A stretch of DNA of 11,987 nucleotides from Thermoplasmatota archaeon (GCA_030612095.1 JAUWOO010000044.1:1-11987), one strand, 5' to 3'. Positions 1 through 7,130 are shown, counted from the stretch's first letter. Numbers and translations: made by a program. The notes: a model not told the origin generated them from the letters alone.

Positions 1-2300
1 TGAGAACCAACAAAAACCAAACCATCATTGATTATTGGTGTGGTTTCTACGCCCCATCCAGTTTCAAATTTCCATTTAAGATTGCCCGTTTCGGCGTTAA
101 CTGCATAAACGAATGTGTCCCATGAACCAAAATACATTACATCATCTTGAACATAAGGTCTTGAAGTGATCATCCCGTCTGTTTCAAAAATCCAACTTAT
201 GTCTCCATTTTCAATGTTTATTTTATAACATTTGTCTCCTGAACCGATAAACAAGGAGCCATTCCACGGTTGAGAGATATATATTTCATCGGATAACTTG
301 GCATTCCATTGTTCATCACCTGATTCTGCATCAAAGGCATAAATATTGCCGTTTTCATCACCAACAATTACTTTATTATTTGCTACGACAGGGCGGGATA
401 CAATTTTTCCTAAGGGTTTTCCTCCTTGTATCATCCAGCCCATATCTAACATTTTTAATCCCTCAGCAGTTCCAATAAAAAGCTTGTCATCATAAATTGC
501 TGGAGCAGTAGGCTGATTTCCAATTGACACATTCCATAGTAGCTGACCATCCTCAACATCTAATGCATAAAGTTCACCAGATGAGGTTGTCGAGAATAAA
601 ATATCATCCTTTATGACACTTGATGAATAGAAATCATTTGAGTTGTCCCCCGTATCGTAAGTCCAAAGTATGTCTGGTTGATATTCAAGTTCCCGCGGTT
701 GATTAATTGTCTCATATCTATCTTTGTCTGGAAGTCCATATAGTCTGACCCATCCAACCGGTTTAATCTTTTCATTTTGCATGCTTGACTTGTCGAGATT
801 CTCCAAATCCAATATTTTTCCCATTGGGTTGCCAGTATGCACCCACATCCCTTGGTTTTCTACGAGTTTTGAACAGGTGATTTTACAATCTGGCGAATAT
901 CTACCAATAGAATCGGTAGCCATGATTATTTTGACCACATCAACATTGATTTTCCCGTAATACTGTTCACCAAGTCCCTGGAATTTTATGTCTCTTTCTG
1001 CTGGCCGATACAATGGGGTATGATATTGATATCCATCAATGCCAAGAACTACATGATAGATAAGTGTTTTTGCAAGAAGTTTGAGATCAATTTTCTCAAG
1101 TCTCACTCCAAGATCCATGGGATTATTAGCAGACCAGTGAAATCCGTTAAACGTCCGATCGATAATAGCATCATGATATAGGCCAAGTTCATAGCGTGCA
1201 ATCTCGCCGGTTTTTGTGTTGCCGATTAACCAGACGGCATTCATCACACCATCATTTTTATGTTTGAGATAATAAATGACATCATCAATGCTTTCTGCGT
1301 ATTGAACAGCGGTTCGTGCGCGAACAGCAAGGGGTAGGCCACGTTCAGACCAAAGACCCTGAGGAATTGTGGTTTCTATAAATACAAGTCCAGCATCGTT
1401 TTGATAAAAATCATGGTCGCTCCATATATATCCTGGTGCACATGTCATCATAAATCGATTGCCCTGTGTTGGAGCGACATCTAAAACTACGTTCCACCGG
1501 ATGGCTATATAATTGGACCACCAGAATGCCCCAGAACCATCACTACTGCTCCACATGGAATTCGAGATAATGATTTGTCCATCGGTGGTTGCATTCCCTG
1601 TTGCGATAAATGAACTACAATGGTGGTGCATGGGTTGATCGCTAAATTCGTCGATAAACTGATTAGCAGAAAGTGCCGTGTACGATGAAAATTCCGGCTT
1701 CAAGCAGTTAAATAAAGTCAGTAAAGGGTGGAATCCCTTTCGAATTTTACGATCCGTTAGTTTTGACATTAGTTCATACATTTGATTTGACGTGAGAACG
1801 TCTTCGTATGATACAGGATCTCCATGAATCGTGCCACCGTTGTTTGCTACACCTGCTGCAATTCCTCTGATTTCCTCACGATATTCGGTTGGATATTCAT
1901 CCCAGTACATTCGAACGACTTGAGATTTACAAAATTTCCACCATATCTCTGATATTTTTTCATACCGCTCTTGAGAAAAGCAACCATTTAATTTTTTTAA
2001 GGAGGGGTGATTGTGTATCATGTTACTCCAGCGGTTCATCATATCAACAATTTCCTCTGAAAGCAGATACCCATGTTGATATCCTCTTTCATAGGGCTCG
2101 CCTTCTATATGTGTATAGATCCACCCTTGGATATTGTATCTGTATCCCCCTTCATATTTAATCTCAGGAGAAATTCCAATATTTTGGTCAGTAGTATTTA
2201 CCGTATTTTCTTTTTCCGCTAAAGCGTATGGTAAGAACAAAGTAGTTAGAATCATAAGTAAAATTGTAAAGAAACAGACAATCTTTCTCATATTAATCAT
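1..2300 (-). CDS. Secreted Ntn-hydrolase (phospholipase B-like / C45 family) fused to PQQ-type beta-propeller, C-terminus cut by window edge
   Basis: The minus-strand frame is open from ATG at 2300 to the left edge (766 codons). Residues 1-28 are a signal peptide (RKIV, a hydrophobic run, then ALA before E29), so the protein is exported. Residues about 50-430 resemble the phospholipase B-like / acyl-CoA:6-aminopenicillanate acyltransferase (peptidase C45) families: EGEPYERGYQHGYLLSEEI near the start, and CSSFIATGNATTDG with Cys228 in the position of the autocatalytic N-terminal nucleophile. FMMTCAPG and NDAGLVFIETTI further on also fit. From about residue 540, repeats of the type GxLYALDxEDGxxLW, GNIYAFDAESGDEQW and VYAVNAETGNLKW are blades of a PQQ/WD-like propeller. 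Members normally cleave an amide bond after self-processing; the substrate here is unknown. The propeller may bind a surface or polymer (inference). Start 2300 is favoured over the in-frame ATG at 2291 because the TATA-like box lies about 33 nt upstream; no Shine-Dalgarno is seen. Domain calls are firm, function is not. Confidence 0.85.
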   Translation of the reverse strand, partial: MINMRKIVCFFTILLMILTTLFLPYALAEKENTVNTTDQNIGISPEIKYEGGYRYNIQGWIYTHIEGEPYERGYQHGYLLSEEIVDMMNRWSNMIHNHPSLKKLNGCFSQERYEKISEIWWKFCKSQVVRMYWDEYPTEYREEIRGIAAGVANNGGTIHGDPVSYEDVLTSNQMYELMSKLTDRKIRKGFHPLLTLFNCLKPEFSSYTALSANQFIDEFSDQPMHHHCSSFIATGNATTDGQIIISNSMWSSSDGSGAFWWSNYIAIRWNVVLDVAPTQGNRFMMTCAPGYIWSDHDFYQNDAGLVFIETTIPQGLWSERGLPLAVRARTAVQYAESIDDVIYYLKHKNDGVMNAVWLIGNTKTGEIARYELGLYHDAIIDRTFNGFHWSANNPMDLGVRLEKIDLKLLAKTLIYHVVLGIDGYQYHTPLYRPAERDIKFQGLGEQYYGKINVDVVKIIMATDSIGRYSPDCKITCSKLVENQGMWVHTGNPMGKILDLENLDKSSMQNEKIKPVGWVRLYGLPDKDRYETINQPRELEYQPDILWTYDTGDNSNDFYSSSVIKDDILFSTTSSGELYALDVEDGQLLWNVSIGNQPTAPAIYDDKLFIGTAEGLKMLDMGWMIQGGKPLGKIVSRPVVANNKVIVGDENGNIYAFDAESGDEQWNAKLSDEIYISQPWNGSLFIGSGDKCYKINIENGDISWIFETDGMITSRPYVQDDVMYFGSWDTFVYAVNAETGNLKWKFETGWGVETTPIINDGLVFVGS

Positions 2301-2328
2301 ATTTAACCAATTATATATGTAAAAGTTA

Positions 2329-2337
2329 TTATATAAA
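2329..2337 (-). promoter_or_regulatory. TATA-like box of the Ntn-hydrolase gene
   Basis: On the minus strand this reads TTTATATAA, a good archaeal box A. Its centre is about 33 nt before the ATG at 2300, so transcription would start a few nt before the start codon. That agrees with the absence of a Shine-Dalgarno. Confidence 0.5.
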
Positions 2338-2453
2338 TATTTAGCCCAGGGTAATAGTTATTTTAAATTCTCTCAACACAGGCATTAATTTAATGTATGA
2401 TTGTTGTGTCAAAGGAAAGTATAATTTTTCACTAATCTCGCCGTTTCTAAGGG

Positions 2454-2612
2454 GTGATCAATCGGGTTAATGCTCTATTACCTAATTTTTATCAGAAACT
2501 TCCAGAGGACGTCCATGAAGGTTATGAATGGTCTAGCGATAGGGGTAATACCCTGAGAAAGTTTAGTTGGAATAGTATGGTTGATTGTGGTGTTGAGATT
2601 ATTTCAGTATAG
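2454..2612 (+). pseudogene. Possible gene remnant or small ORF, 52 codons, unknown
   Basis: This frame is open from just after a TAA at 2448 to TAG at 2610-2612 and can start only at GTG 2454. The product contains LPEDVHEGYEWSSDRGNT and ends VEIISV. The composition looks more protein-like and less AT-rich than the flanks, but there is no Shine-Dalgarno, no clear TATA box and no family I recognise. It sits in the 391-nt gap between the divergent hydrolase gene (starts 2300) and the gene at 2692. The rest of that gap holds only the hydrolase promoter and AT-rich sequence. It may be the tail of a decayed gene. Confidence 0.25.
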
Positions 2613-2691
2613 ATATATTGTGATATTCGTTCCATTTATTTTACGAAAGATTAATATATTAATTAAATCTAGAATAAATAGAGGTAAAATC

Positions 2692-3210
2692 ATGAAAAGA
2701 AAAATAATATTTGGAAGTTTATTGGCAGTATTCCTATTATCGATGCTACCATCGGTTCCAGCAGTTGAATTCAATGCCGCAGTAGAAGCAAATGAATCAC
2801 GTATCATAGAGCACATTCAAACGATAAGTATCCCTAAGTTAAGGGAAGAAATAAAAAACATCGATGTAGAAGATTTATTTGGGGAAGTTAAGGACGAATT
2901 AAAAGAAAATGATATACAACCACAATGTTTTACAATTATTCTGCTAATCATTAAATTGTTCCTTCGAATAATTGGTAGAATTATAGGATTTACATTTGGT
3001 GCAATTGGTAAAGTCGTAGGCTTTATCGGAAGGATCATAGGTTTTATTGCTTCACTGATTGGATTTGTGGTAGGAATTATAGGATCAATCTTTGGCTTAG
3101 TCGCAGGGGCAATAGGGGCAATAATAGGATTGATATTTGGAATTCTAGGAAAAATCATTGGTTGGATAATTGATTTAATTATCCCAGGAAAACATGTTAG
3201 ATCCGCTTAA
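2692..3210 (+). CDS. Small exported protein with long glycine-zipper hydrophobic tail
   Basis: The product has 172 residues. The start is ATG 2692: GAGGT lies at 2681-2685, six nt upstream, and this start puts MKRKIIFGSLLAVFLL at the N-terminus as a signal peptide, with likely cleavage near PAVEFN at residue 24. The frame is open further upstream to 2557, but that part has no supported start. Residues about 25-80 are charged and probably helical (KLREEIKNIDVEDLFGEVKD). From about residue 88 to 165 almost every third or fourth residue is glycine within Ile/Leu/Val/Phe, as in IIGRIIGF, GKVVGFIGRIIGF and GAIGAIIGLIFGILGK, with sparse Lys/Arg. That is a glycine-zipper pattern suited to helix packing in membranes or oligomers. 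The end is basic and polar (PGKHVRSA). One Cys follows a PQ motif just before the hydrophobic block. No named family is recognised; a pore-forming, scaffold or bacteriocin-like role is only a guess. Confidence 0.75.
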   Translation: MKRKIIFGSLLAVFLLSMLPSVPAVEFNAAVEANESRIIEHIQTISIPKLREEIKNIDVEDLFGEVKDELKENDIQPQCFTIILLIIKLFLRIIGRIIGFTFGAIGKVVGFIGRIIGFIASLIGFVVGIIGSIFGLVAGAIGAIIGLIFGILGKIIGWIIDLIIPGKHVRSA

Positions 3211-3356
3211 TACTTTTCAAATTTAACAGGTAAACGGGAATTTTCAAAATTCTCCCTAATCTTTCTTTTTTCCATCCATGCATCCTTTCTCAATCTTGGA
3301 TCAACCCGCCCAATAAATTTATGTACCAAAATAATATATCGTCCATCAATGAGGGT
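3207..3356 (-). pseudogene. Decayed gene end: 49-residue open frame without a normal start
   Basis: On the minus strand the frame runs from after a TAG at 3359-3357 to TAA at 3209-3207, which overlaps the stop of the convergent plus gene. The product includes LVHKFIGRVDPRLRKDAW and ends RLPVKFEKY. It is basic, low in hydrophobic clusters and reads like a real protein C-terminus. There is no ATG near its beginning; an internal TTG at about codon 10 or ATG at codon 28 could start a 40- or 22-aa peptide. I see no Shine-Dalgarno. The family is not recognised. Together with the next minus-strand frame it suggests an eroded locus. Confidence 0.3.
3236..3271 (+). terminator. Possible terminator after the glycine-zipper gene
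   Basis: An imperfect hairpin (GGGAATTTT against AAAATTCTCCC, one bulge) is followed by a T-rich tract at 3262-3271. It begins 26 nt after the stop at 3210. The same bases also lie in a minus-strand open frame, so the call is weak. Confidence 0.35.
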
Positions 3357-3428
3357 CTAGTGAAAAACAAATGATTTCTTAAATTATTTTCTTTTTCATT
3401 GTTTTTCCTCCCAAGCTAGACCCTTCAT
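3349..3428. repeat. Imperfect long inverted repeat
   Basis: The left arm is 3349-3374 (ATGAGGGTCTAG then TGAAAAACAAATGA). The right arm is 3396-3428, whose complement reads ATGAAGGGTCTAG, an extra block of about 8 nt, then GAAAAACAATGA. The loop is AT-rich, about 21 nt. The arms match well at both ends but the right arm has an insertion holding GGGAGG. It could be a remnant of a small mobile element or a structured RNA segment; no transposase is nearby. Confidence 0.45.
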
Positions 3429-3567
3429 TTTTCTCATCCTGCAGAATAAGGAGCGATAATTGCTTAAAAGGACGATCCTCGATATAAAGTCTTACTTTTG
3501 AAGAAATGAGACTATTGGTGATTGTATGACTGAAAAACAGTACATTAATTGCAACAAATGCTGCATT
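3379..3567 (-). pseudogene. Decayed gene end: 62-residue open frame without a start
   Basis: This minus-strand frame is open from after TGA (3570-3568) to TAA (3381-3379). It contains SSKVRLYIEDRPFKQLSLLI and LQDEKNEGSSLGGKTMKKKII. Its last part overlaps GGGAGG followed by an ATG reading MKKKII and then stop, which looks like the Shine-Dalgarno and first codons of an exported protein that was then broken. No upstream start exists in frame. The picture of one gene end, one gene start and another gene end in quick succession fits a decayed minus-strand operon. The family is not recognised. Confidence 0.3.
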
Positions 3568-3578
3568 TCAATCGAAAC

Positions 3579-3606
3579 ATTTAAATTAATCTAAGTTAAT
3601 TTAAAT
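3579..3606. repeat. Perfect 11-bp AT-only inverted repeat
   Basis: ATTTAAATTAA at 3579-3589 is perfectly inverted at 3596-3606, around a 6-nt loop. It could be a weak hairpin or a regulator-binding palindrome, but it is made only of A and T, so chance is a real alternative. No gene start lies close enough to assign it. Confidence 0.35.
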
Positions 3607-3901
3607 TGTAAATCTACATTCGAGACTAAAGATGAGAAAAAATTTGAAAATATTATTATCATGCATAGCTAATCTTGAAAAAGCAAGGGTTAATGCCATA
3701 GGTTATTGAGCAAGTTCGGATGTTTTTAGGGAGGGAAAGAGTTAATAAAATGAGGGAGGAACAAAATAATAGGCGAAATAATTACAGGATTACACAGTTC
3801 CTGAATGTCCTTAATCCTTAATTTGGAAATAAATTATCAGAATATAATATTAATGGTTAGTATAATCATCAGCATCACCTTTAGGAAAGATTAAGGACTA
3901 T
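3607..3901. other. Intergenic stretch without a supported gene
   Basis: This is AT-rich sequence with frequent stops in all frames. A 23-codon frame from ATG 3750 has AGGGAGGG about 14 nt upstream, which is too far for a normal Shine-Dalgarno. I see no RNA gene or clear promoter. The convergent end of the hydrolase gene follows at 3902. Confidence 0.5.
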
Positions 3902-4594
3902 TTACTTCATATGTTTCGTTATAAAGTTATGAATTCCCTCAGCTATATCTCGCCAATTGCTATTACAAAAAAAATGATGACAACCATCATACAGCCTGTA
4001 TTCTGCGTTGTATTTCTCAGCTAATCTTTTAACCAATTCAGGAGTACATATTCCATCCTGCTTTGTTGCAATGAAAAAGAGAGGGCATCTCACTTTTTTT
4101 TCATCTACAGCTATCCTGTTCATTCCCAGTTCATATGTAACAATTGCTGATTGTTTCTCCAATTTTTCATAGATACTTTTTGCCTTTTCCTCCTCTATCC
4201 CAACCAACATATATTTTCTAGCATACCGATAATCTTCTTTAAACGGCCTTCCCATGATAACGTTTGGTGCATACATAGCAGAAGATAGCACAATACCGCC
4301 ACGAAACTTCACTCCTTTTGGAGCCGCAGAGCATATAGCAACGCCACCCTTTATGCTGGCTTCCTCTGCTACTTTCTGGACAATCAGGCCACCCATTGAA
4401 TGTCCTATAACTATATCGTCTTCTGTTGTCATGGCCTTTACTTTATCCACATAATCTTGAAAATGAACTTTCCTCAGATTTAATCCTTCTTTCAAATTTA
4501 CTGCTTTACATGAAAAATTTCTCTCATTAAAATAATTGATAATAGGACGCCACACATCAGCATTGGACAACATTCCATGAACAAAAATAAGCAT
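3902..4594 (-). CDS. Alpha/beta-hydrolase, lipase/esterase-like
   Basis: The product has 230 residues and covers a complete alpha/beta-hydrolase fold. The oxyanion-hole loop is FVHGM at residues 4-8, the nucleophile elbow is GHSMGG with Ser66, the acid is probably Asp180 in ATKQDGICTPE, and the histidine is His206 or His207 in DGCHHFF. A cap-like helical insert covers about 105-160 (RPFKEDYRYARKYML). There is no signal peptide, so it should act in the cytoplasm on a small ester or thioester; the substrate cannot be read. An in-frame stop lies just upstream of ATG 4594, and a TATA-like stretch sits about 33 nt before it, so this start is well supported and the mRNA is probably leaderless. It is cysteine-rich near the active site (Cys205, Cys210). 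It is transcribed alone, 119 nt after the zinc-ribbon gene. Confidence 0.88.
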   Translation of the reverse strand: MLIFVHGMLSNADVWRPIINYFNERNFSCKAVNLKEGLNLRKVHFQDYVDKVKAMTTEDDIVIGHSMGGLIVQKVAEEASIKGGVAICSAAPKGVKFRGGIVLSSAMYAPNVIMGRPFKEDYRYARKYMLVGIEEEKAKSIYEKLEKQSAIVTYELGMNRIAVDEKKVRCPLFFIATKQDGICTPELVKRLAEKYNAEYRLYDGCHHFFCNSNWRDIAEGIHNFITKHMK

Positions 4595-4620
4595 GTTAAT
4601 TACAGATACCTATTATGTCA

Positions 4621-4634
4621 CTTATTTATTTTAC
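4621..4634 (-). promoter_or_regulatory. TATA-like box of the alpha/beta-hydrolase gene
   Basis: The minus strand reads GTAAAATAAATAAG with its centre about 33 nt before ATG 4594. Placement suits a leaderless or nearly leaderless transcript. Confidence 0.4.
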
Positions 4635-4713
4635 GGCTGGGAGATATTCTGCCAAATATCTAACTTATTGAGAAAACTTATTTTCTGAATGTTAAACATG
4701 ACGAGTGCCTAAA

Positions 4714-5109
4714 TCACTTTTTCTTAAGGTGAAAAACATATCTAGTTGGAATTCTTTTTTTCTTTCCAGTCCAATAACCGCAGTTGGGGCAACTGAGTTC
4801 TATGGTAACTTCTCCACCCCATATTGTTAGGTTCCTCACTCGTTTTAAAATACTTTCACATACTGGACATTTTGCCAACAATTTCCTTGGGTCTCCCTCG
4901 CGAGAATGAATCTCAAGTTTTACAAAATTATTGTTTATTGCTATTTTACGAAGTCTACTTTCACTCACACCAAATTTTTTCTTTTTCGTGTTGAGTTCTT
5001 TGACTATCAACTGTTTCAGTTTTTTCTGTGACTGTATCGTACGATTTTCTTTTAAAATCTTTTTAAGAGCAATTTCAACCTGATTATCAGACGGTATGTG
5101 ATAGCTCAT
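4714..5109 (-). CDS. Conserved archaeal protein: helical N-terminal domain plus zinc ribbon
   Basis: The product has 131 residues. The N-terminal part (about 1-65) is helical and basic: PSDNQVEIALKKIL, QSQKKLKQLIVKEL, then FGVSESRLRKIAINN, which looks like a helix-turn-helix or winged-helix unit. After KLEIHSREGDPRKL comes a zinc ribbon with two knuckles, CPVC at about 81-84 and CPNC at about 107-110, separated by RVRNLTIWGGEVTIELS. The tail KKKRIPTRYVFHL matches what I remember of a widespread uncharacterised archaeal family with this layout. A role in nucleic-acid binding, transcription or translation is likely by structure, but no function is established to my knowledge. No Shine-Dalgarno precedes the ATG; a TATA-like box about 30 nt upstream indicates its own promoter, although it lies only 38 nt after the CBS gene. 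Confidence 0.82.
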   Translation of the reverse strand: MSYHIPSDNQVEIALKKILKENRTIQSQKKLKQLIVKELNTKKKKFGVSESRLRKIAINNNFVKLEIHSREGDPRKLLAKCPVCESILKRVRNLTIWGGEVTIELSCPNCGYWTGKKKRIPTRYVFHLKKK

Positions 5110-5133
5110 AACGATATTGGAATTAAATTCGGA

Positions 5134-5143
5134 TTACTTAAAA
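5134..5143 (-). promoter_or_regulatory. TATA-like box of the zinc-ribbon gene
   Basis: The minus strand reads TTTTAAGTAA about 30 nt before ATG 5109, inside the short gap after the CBS gene. It would give a leaderless transcript separate from the CBS operon. Confidence 0.35.
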
Positions 5144-5147
5144 TCTT

Positions 5148-5927
5148 TCAATAAGGCATAGTCTTGATTAGATCTGTTCTTGTAATGATGCCTATAATTT
5201 TGTTGTTTTCTATTAATGGCAAAGCTCCTACATTATTTTTGATCATAACTTTTGCAGCTTCTGAGACAGTCATGCCAGGCTCAGTCCAGACAACAGGTGT
5301 TTTCATAACATCGCTCACTAGGAGCTCGTCAAGTGCATGTTTCTGCCTCCCTAGTGAAATAGATCTTTTTACGCTTGCTAATGCAAAGGTTATTTCCGTG
5401 TCGGATATTATTCCAACAAGTTTTCCCTGATCGATAACTGGCAGACGTGCAACGTTTTCATCTATCATCATTCTCCGAGCATGAATAACTCTTTCATTGG
5501 GAGATATCGTGTGTAGTTTTTCTTGCATTATTTCCTTAAGTTTTTTGTTGCAGTCAACGAGAGGTAGCAAATCTGCTTTTGTGACTACTCCCACTAGTTT
5601 TTCATTTTCTACGACTGGTAGCATAGTAGGGCCTGGTTCACCGACTTTTTTAAGAATCGCTTCGATATCTGTATCTGGAGATACGGCATTGATTTCCTTA
5701 TCAGTAACAGATGATGCATGCAGTCTTGAGGCAGGCACACCTCGGCTCCTTATTGATCCAAGTTTAAATGCAATCATATTGTCGGTAATAATCCCAATTA
5801 ATTTTTTCTCTTCAACAACGGGTATCTTTGTTATCTCATGCTTCTTCATTAGTTTTAGAACATATTTTAGTTCCACATCTTTATCTACAAAAATAACGTC
5901 CTCTGTCATTATATCCTTCACTTTCAT
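5148..5927 (-). CDS. Protein with four CBS domains (two Bateman modules)
   Basis: The product has 259 residues and consists of CBS domains only: about 3-57 (VKDIMTEDVIFVDKD to LIGIITD), 72-128 (SVTDKEINAVSPDTD to LVGVVTKADLLPL), 130-190 (LKEIMQEKLHTISPNE to LVGIISDTEI) and 203-259 (VSDVMKTPVVWTEPG to IIGIITRTDLIKTMPY). CBS pairs usually bind adenine nucleotides or S-adenosylmethionine and regulate a partner. No effector domain is attached, so it probably acts as a separate sensor subunit. It starts at ATG 5927 with GGAGGGATAAGGG just upstream, and is 36 nt downstream of the other CBS gene, so the two form an operon. The Shine-Dalgarno here, in contrast to the TATA-near starts of first genes, fits an internal cistron. 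The ligand and partner are unknown. Confidence 0.9.
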   Translation of the reverse strand: MKVKDIMTEDVIFVDKDVELKYVLKLMKKHEITKIPVVEEKKLIGIITDNMIAFKLGSIRSRGVPASRLHASSVTDKEINAVSPDTDIEAILKKVGEPGPTMLPVVENEKLVGVVTKADLLPLVDCNKKLKEIMQEKLHTISPNERVIHARRMMIDENVARLPVIDQGKLVGIISDTEITFALASVKRSISLGRQKHALDELLVSDVMKTPVVWTEPGMTVSEAAKVMIKNNVGALPLIENNKIIGIITRTDLIKTMPY

Positions 5928-5963
5928 TTTCCCTTATCCCTCCGTAATTACAAATATCGCAGT

Positions 5964-6518
5964 CTATTGATATGCTAATGCGTCTATACAATCCTCACAC
6001 AGCAAACGCCCATCAACATTTCTTAAATTAGTGGAAAGCGTACCACAGTCTTCGCATTTGCCCGAAAAAATCTGCCTTCTTAGATGGGCCTCGTCTCTCA
6101 CACTCATATCATACCACTCTCGTGATATTTCATGTAATATGGGAGACATTCTTGATATATCCTTTTGTGTTATTATACCTATTAACTCACCATTTTCCAC
6201 TACCGGTAATCTTCTGATATTACATTTTCCCATTGTTTTTACAGCCTCTTCGAGTGGGACATAAGGGTCGATTACTATGATTGGTGTGCTCATGATCTCT
6301 TCAACTGTTACTTCACTTGCTTTTAGATCCTCTGCAACAACCTTTTTTAGTATGTCACTTTCAGTGATGATTCCTATGGGTGTATCATCTACAACTATGC
6401 AGTTTCCAATGCCCTTTTTCTTCATTAAACCTGCAGCTTCCTTAACCGAAGTTTTTGTTTTAACCGTTATTGGATTCATCTTCATTGCTTCTTTGACAAG
6501 AACGTTGCCCTTGTTCAT
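5964..6518 (-). CDS. CBS-domain pair with C-terminal zinc ribbon
   Basis: The product has 184 residues from ATG 6518. Two CBS domains occupy about 6-62 (VKEAMKMNPITVKTKT to PIGIITESDIL) and 73-128 (VEEIMSTPIIVIDPYV to LIGIITQKDISRM). A short linker leads to a C-terminal zinc ribbon with CEDC and CEDC about 22 residues apart (GKCEDCGTLSTNL, RLLCEDCIDALAYQ). The frame stays open upstream to a TTG at 6566, but AAGGGAAG lies 8 nt before ATG 6518 and a TATA-like box ends near 6539, so the longer form is unlikely. The fusion suggests ligand sensing linked to nucleic-acid or protein binding (inference). It is first gene of the two-gene CBS operon and is divergent from hjc. Confidence 0.88.
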   Translation of the reverse strand: MNKGNVLVKEAMKMNPITVKTKTSVKEAAGLMKKKGIGNCIVVDDTPIGIITESDILKKVVAEDLKASEVTVEEIMSTPIIVIDPYVPLEEAVKTMGKCNIRRLPVVENGELIGIITQKDISRMSPILHEISREWYDMSVRDEAHLRRQIFSGKCEDCGTLSTNLRNVDGRLLCEDCIDALAYQ

Positions 6519-6538
6519 TTTGTTGACTTCCCTTAATG

Positions 6539-6576
6539 AAATATATATGAAGGCAATTTGTCCCAAACATTAAAAC
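6539..6576. promoter_or_regulatory. Divergent promoter region between the CBS operon and hjc
   Basis: Two TATA-like boxes lie in the 85-nt gap. TATATATTT, read on the minus strand at about 6539-6547, is about 25 nt before ATG 6518. TTAAAA at 6571-6576 is about 30 nt before ATG 6604 on the plus strand. Both spacings fit leaderless archaeal transcription. Confidence 0.45.
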
Positions 6577-6603
6577 CTTTCGATGTGTTATTATCTCTTT
6601 AAT

Positions 6604-7116
6604 ATGAGTAGTAGTCAGTACGAACGGGAACTTAAAGGCATATTAGAAGGAGAGAATAAAATCCTTTCAAAGATAACAAAGACATGTACGGCAATAGAGA
6701 AAGATAACTATTTAAGGATAAATGATAAGCCTTTTGCGGTGATCCGCGCAGCTGGATCTTTAGGTGTTGACTTGGTGGCAGTAAGGGGGAACATCTCATT
6801 TTTGGTTGAGGTTAAAACCAGTATTGAAGATACAATTCATTTCAGCAGTATAAGTGGAAAATTACAAAAACAGGCGGAATCAATGTATGATCTATGTGAG
6901 AAAACAAAGACACTACCGATATATGCGTTTAGACTTAAAAATCATCGAGGCGATTCGTGGAGAATTTTCACCCTTGATATCAATAATTTGGAGGGAAGAC
7001 CAAGTGTTTTACATAAAAGGGTTCCTAAATTTGACTGCAGTAAGAGTGGTAATTTTGTAATGAGGTGGAAAAAAGGTCTCCCTCTTTCAGATTTCATCTT
7101 GTATTTATGTAGATAA
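6604..7116 (+). CDS. hjc: Holliday junction resolvase, archaeal Hjc family
   Basis: The product has 170 residues from ATG 6604. The upstream in-frame ATG at 6583 would place the start before the TATA-fitting site and adds a hydrophobic stub, so 6604 is preferred. The nuclease signature is in order: YERELKGILE (Glu7, Arg8), FAVIRAAGSLGVDLVAVRG (Asp56) and FLVEVKTS (Glu69, Lys71), the E-D-ExK pattern of the Hjc/restriction-endonuclease fold. The family cuts four-way DNA junctions as a dimer with Mg2+. Compared with the 120-odd residues of Pyrococcus Hjc, there are about 25 extra residues between the first Glu and the Asp (KILSKITKTCTAIEKDNYL) and a longer C-terminal part ending KKGLPLSDFILYLCR. 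All catalytic residues remain, so it should be active. It is alone after its own promoter, with uspA 52 nt behind it. Confidence 0.88.
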   Translation: MSSSQYERELKGILEGENKILSKITKTCTAIEKDNYLRINDKPFAVIRAAGSLGVDLVAVRGNISFLVEVKTSIEDTIHFSSISGKLQKQAESMYDLCEKTKTLPIYAFRLKNHRGDSWRIFTLDINNLEGRPSVLHKRVPKFDCSKSGNFVMRWKKGLPLSDFILYLCR

Positions 7117-7130
7117 TTTCATTCGAAACT

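Noticed and set aside
2817..3158. 113-codon minus-strand frame with Pro/Ile repeats
   Set aside because: It is the antisense shadow of the glycine-zipper tail; regular Gly-Ile codons give regular Pro-Ile on the other strand.
3526..3594. 22-codon plus-strand ORF with a CxxCC motif
   Set aside because: It resembles the start of a cysteine-cluster protein, but it is very short, has no Shine-Dalgarno and ends in an AT palindrome.
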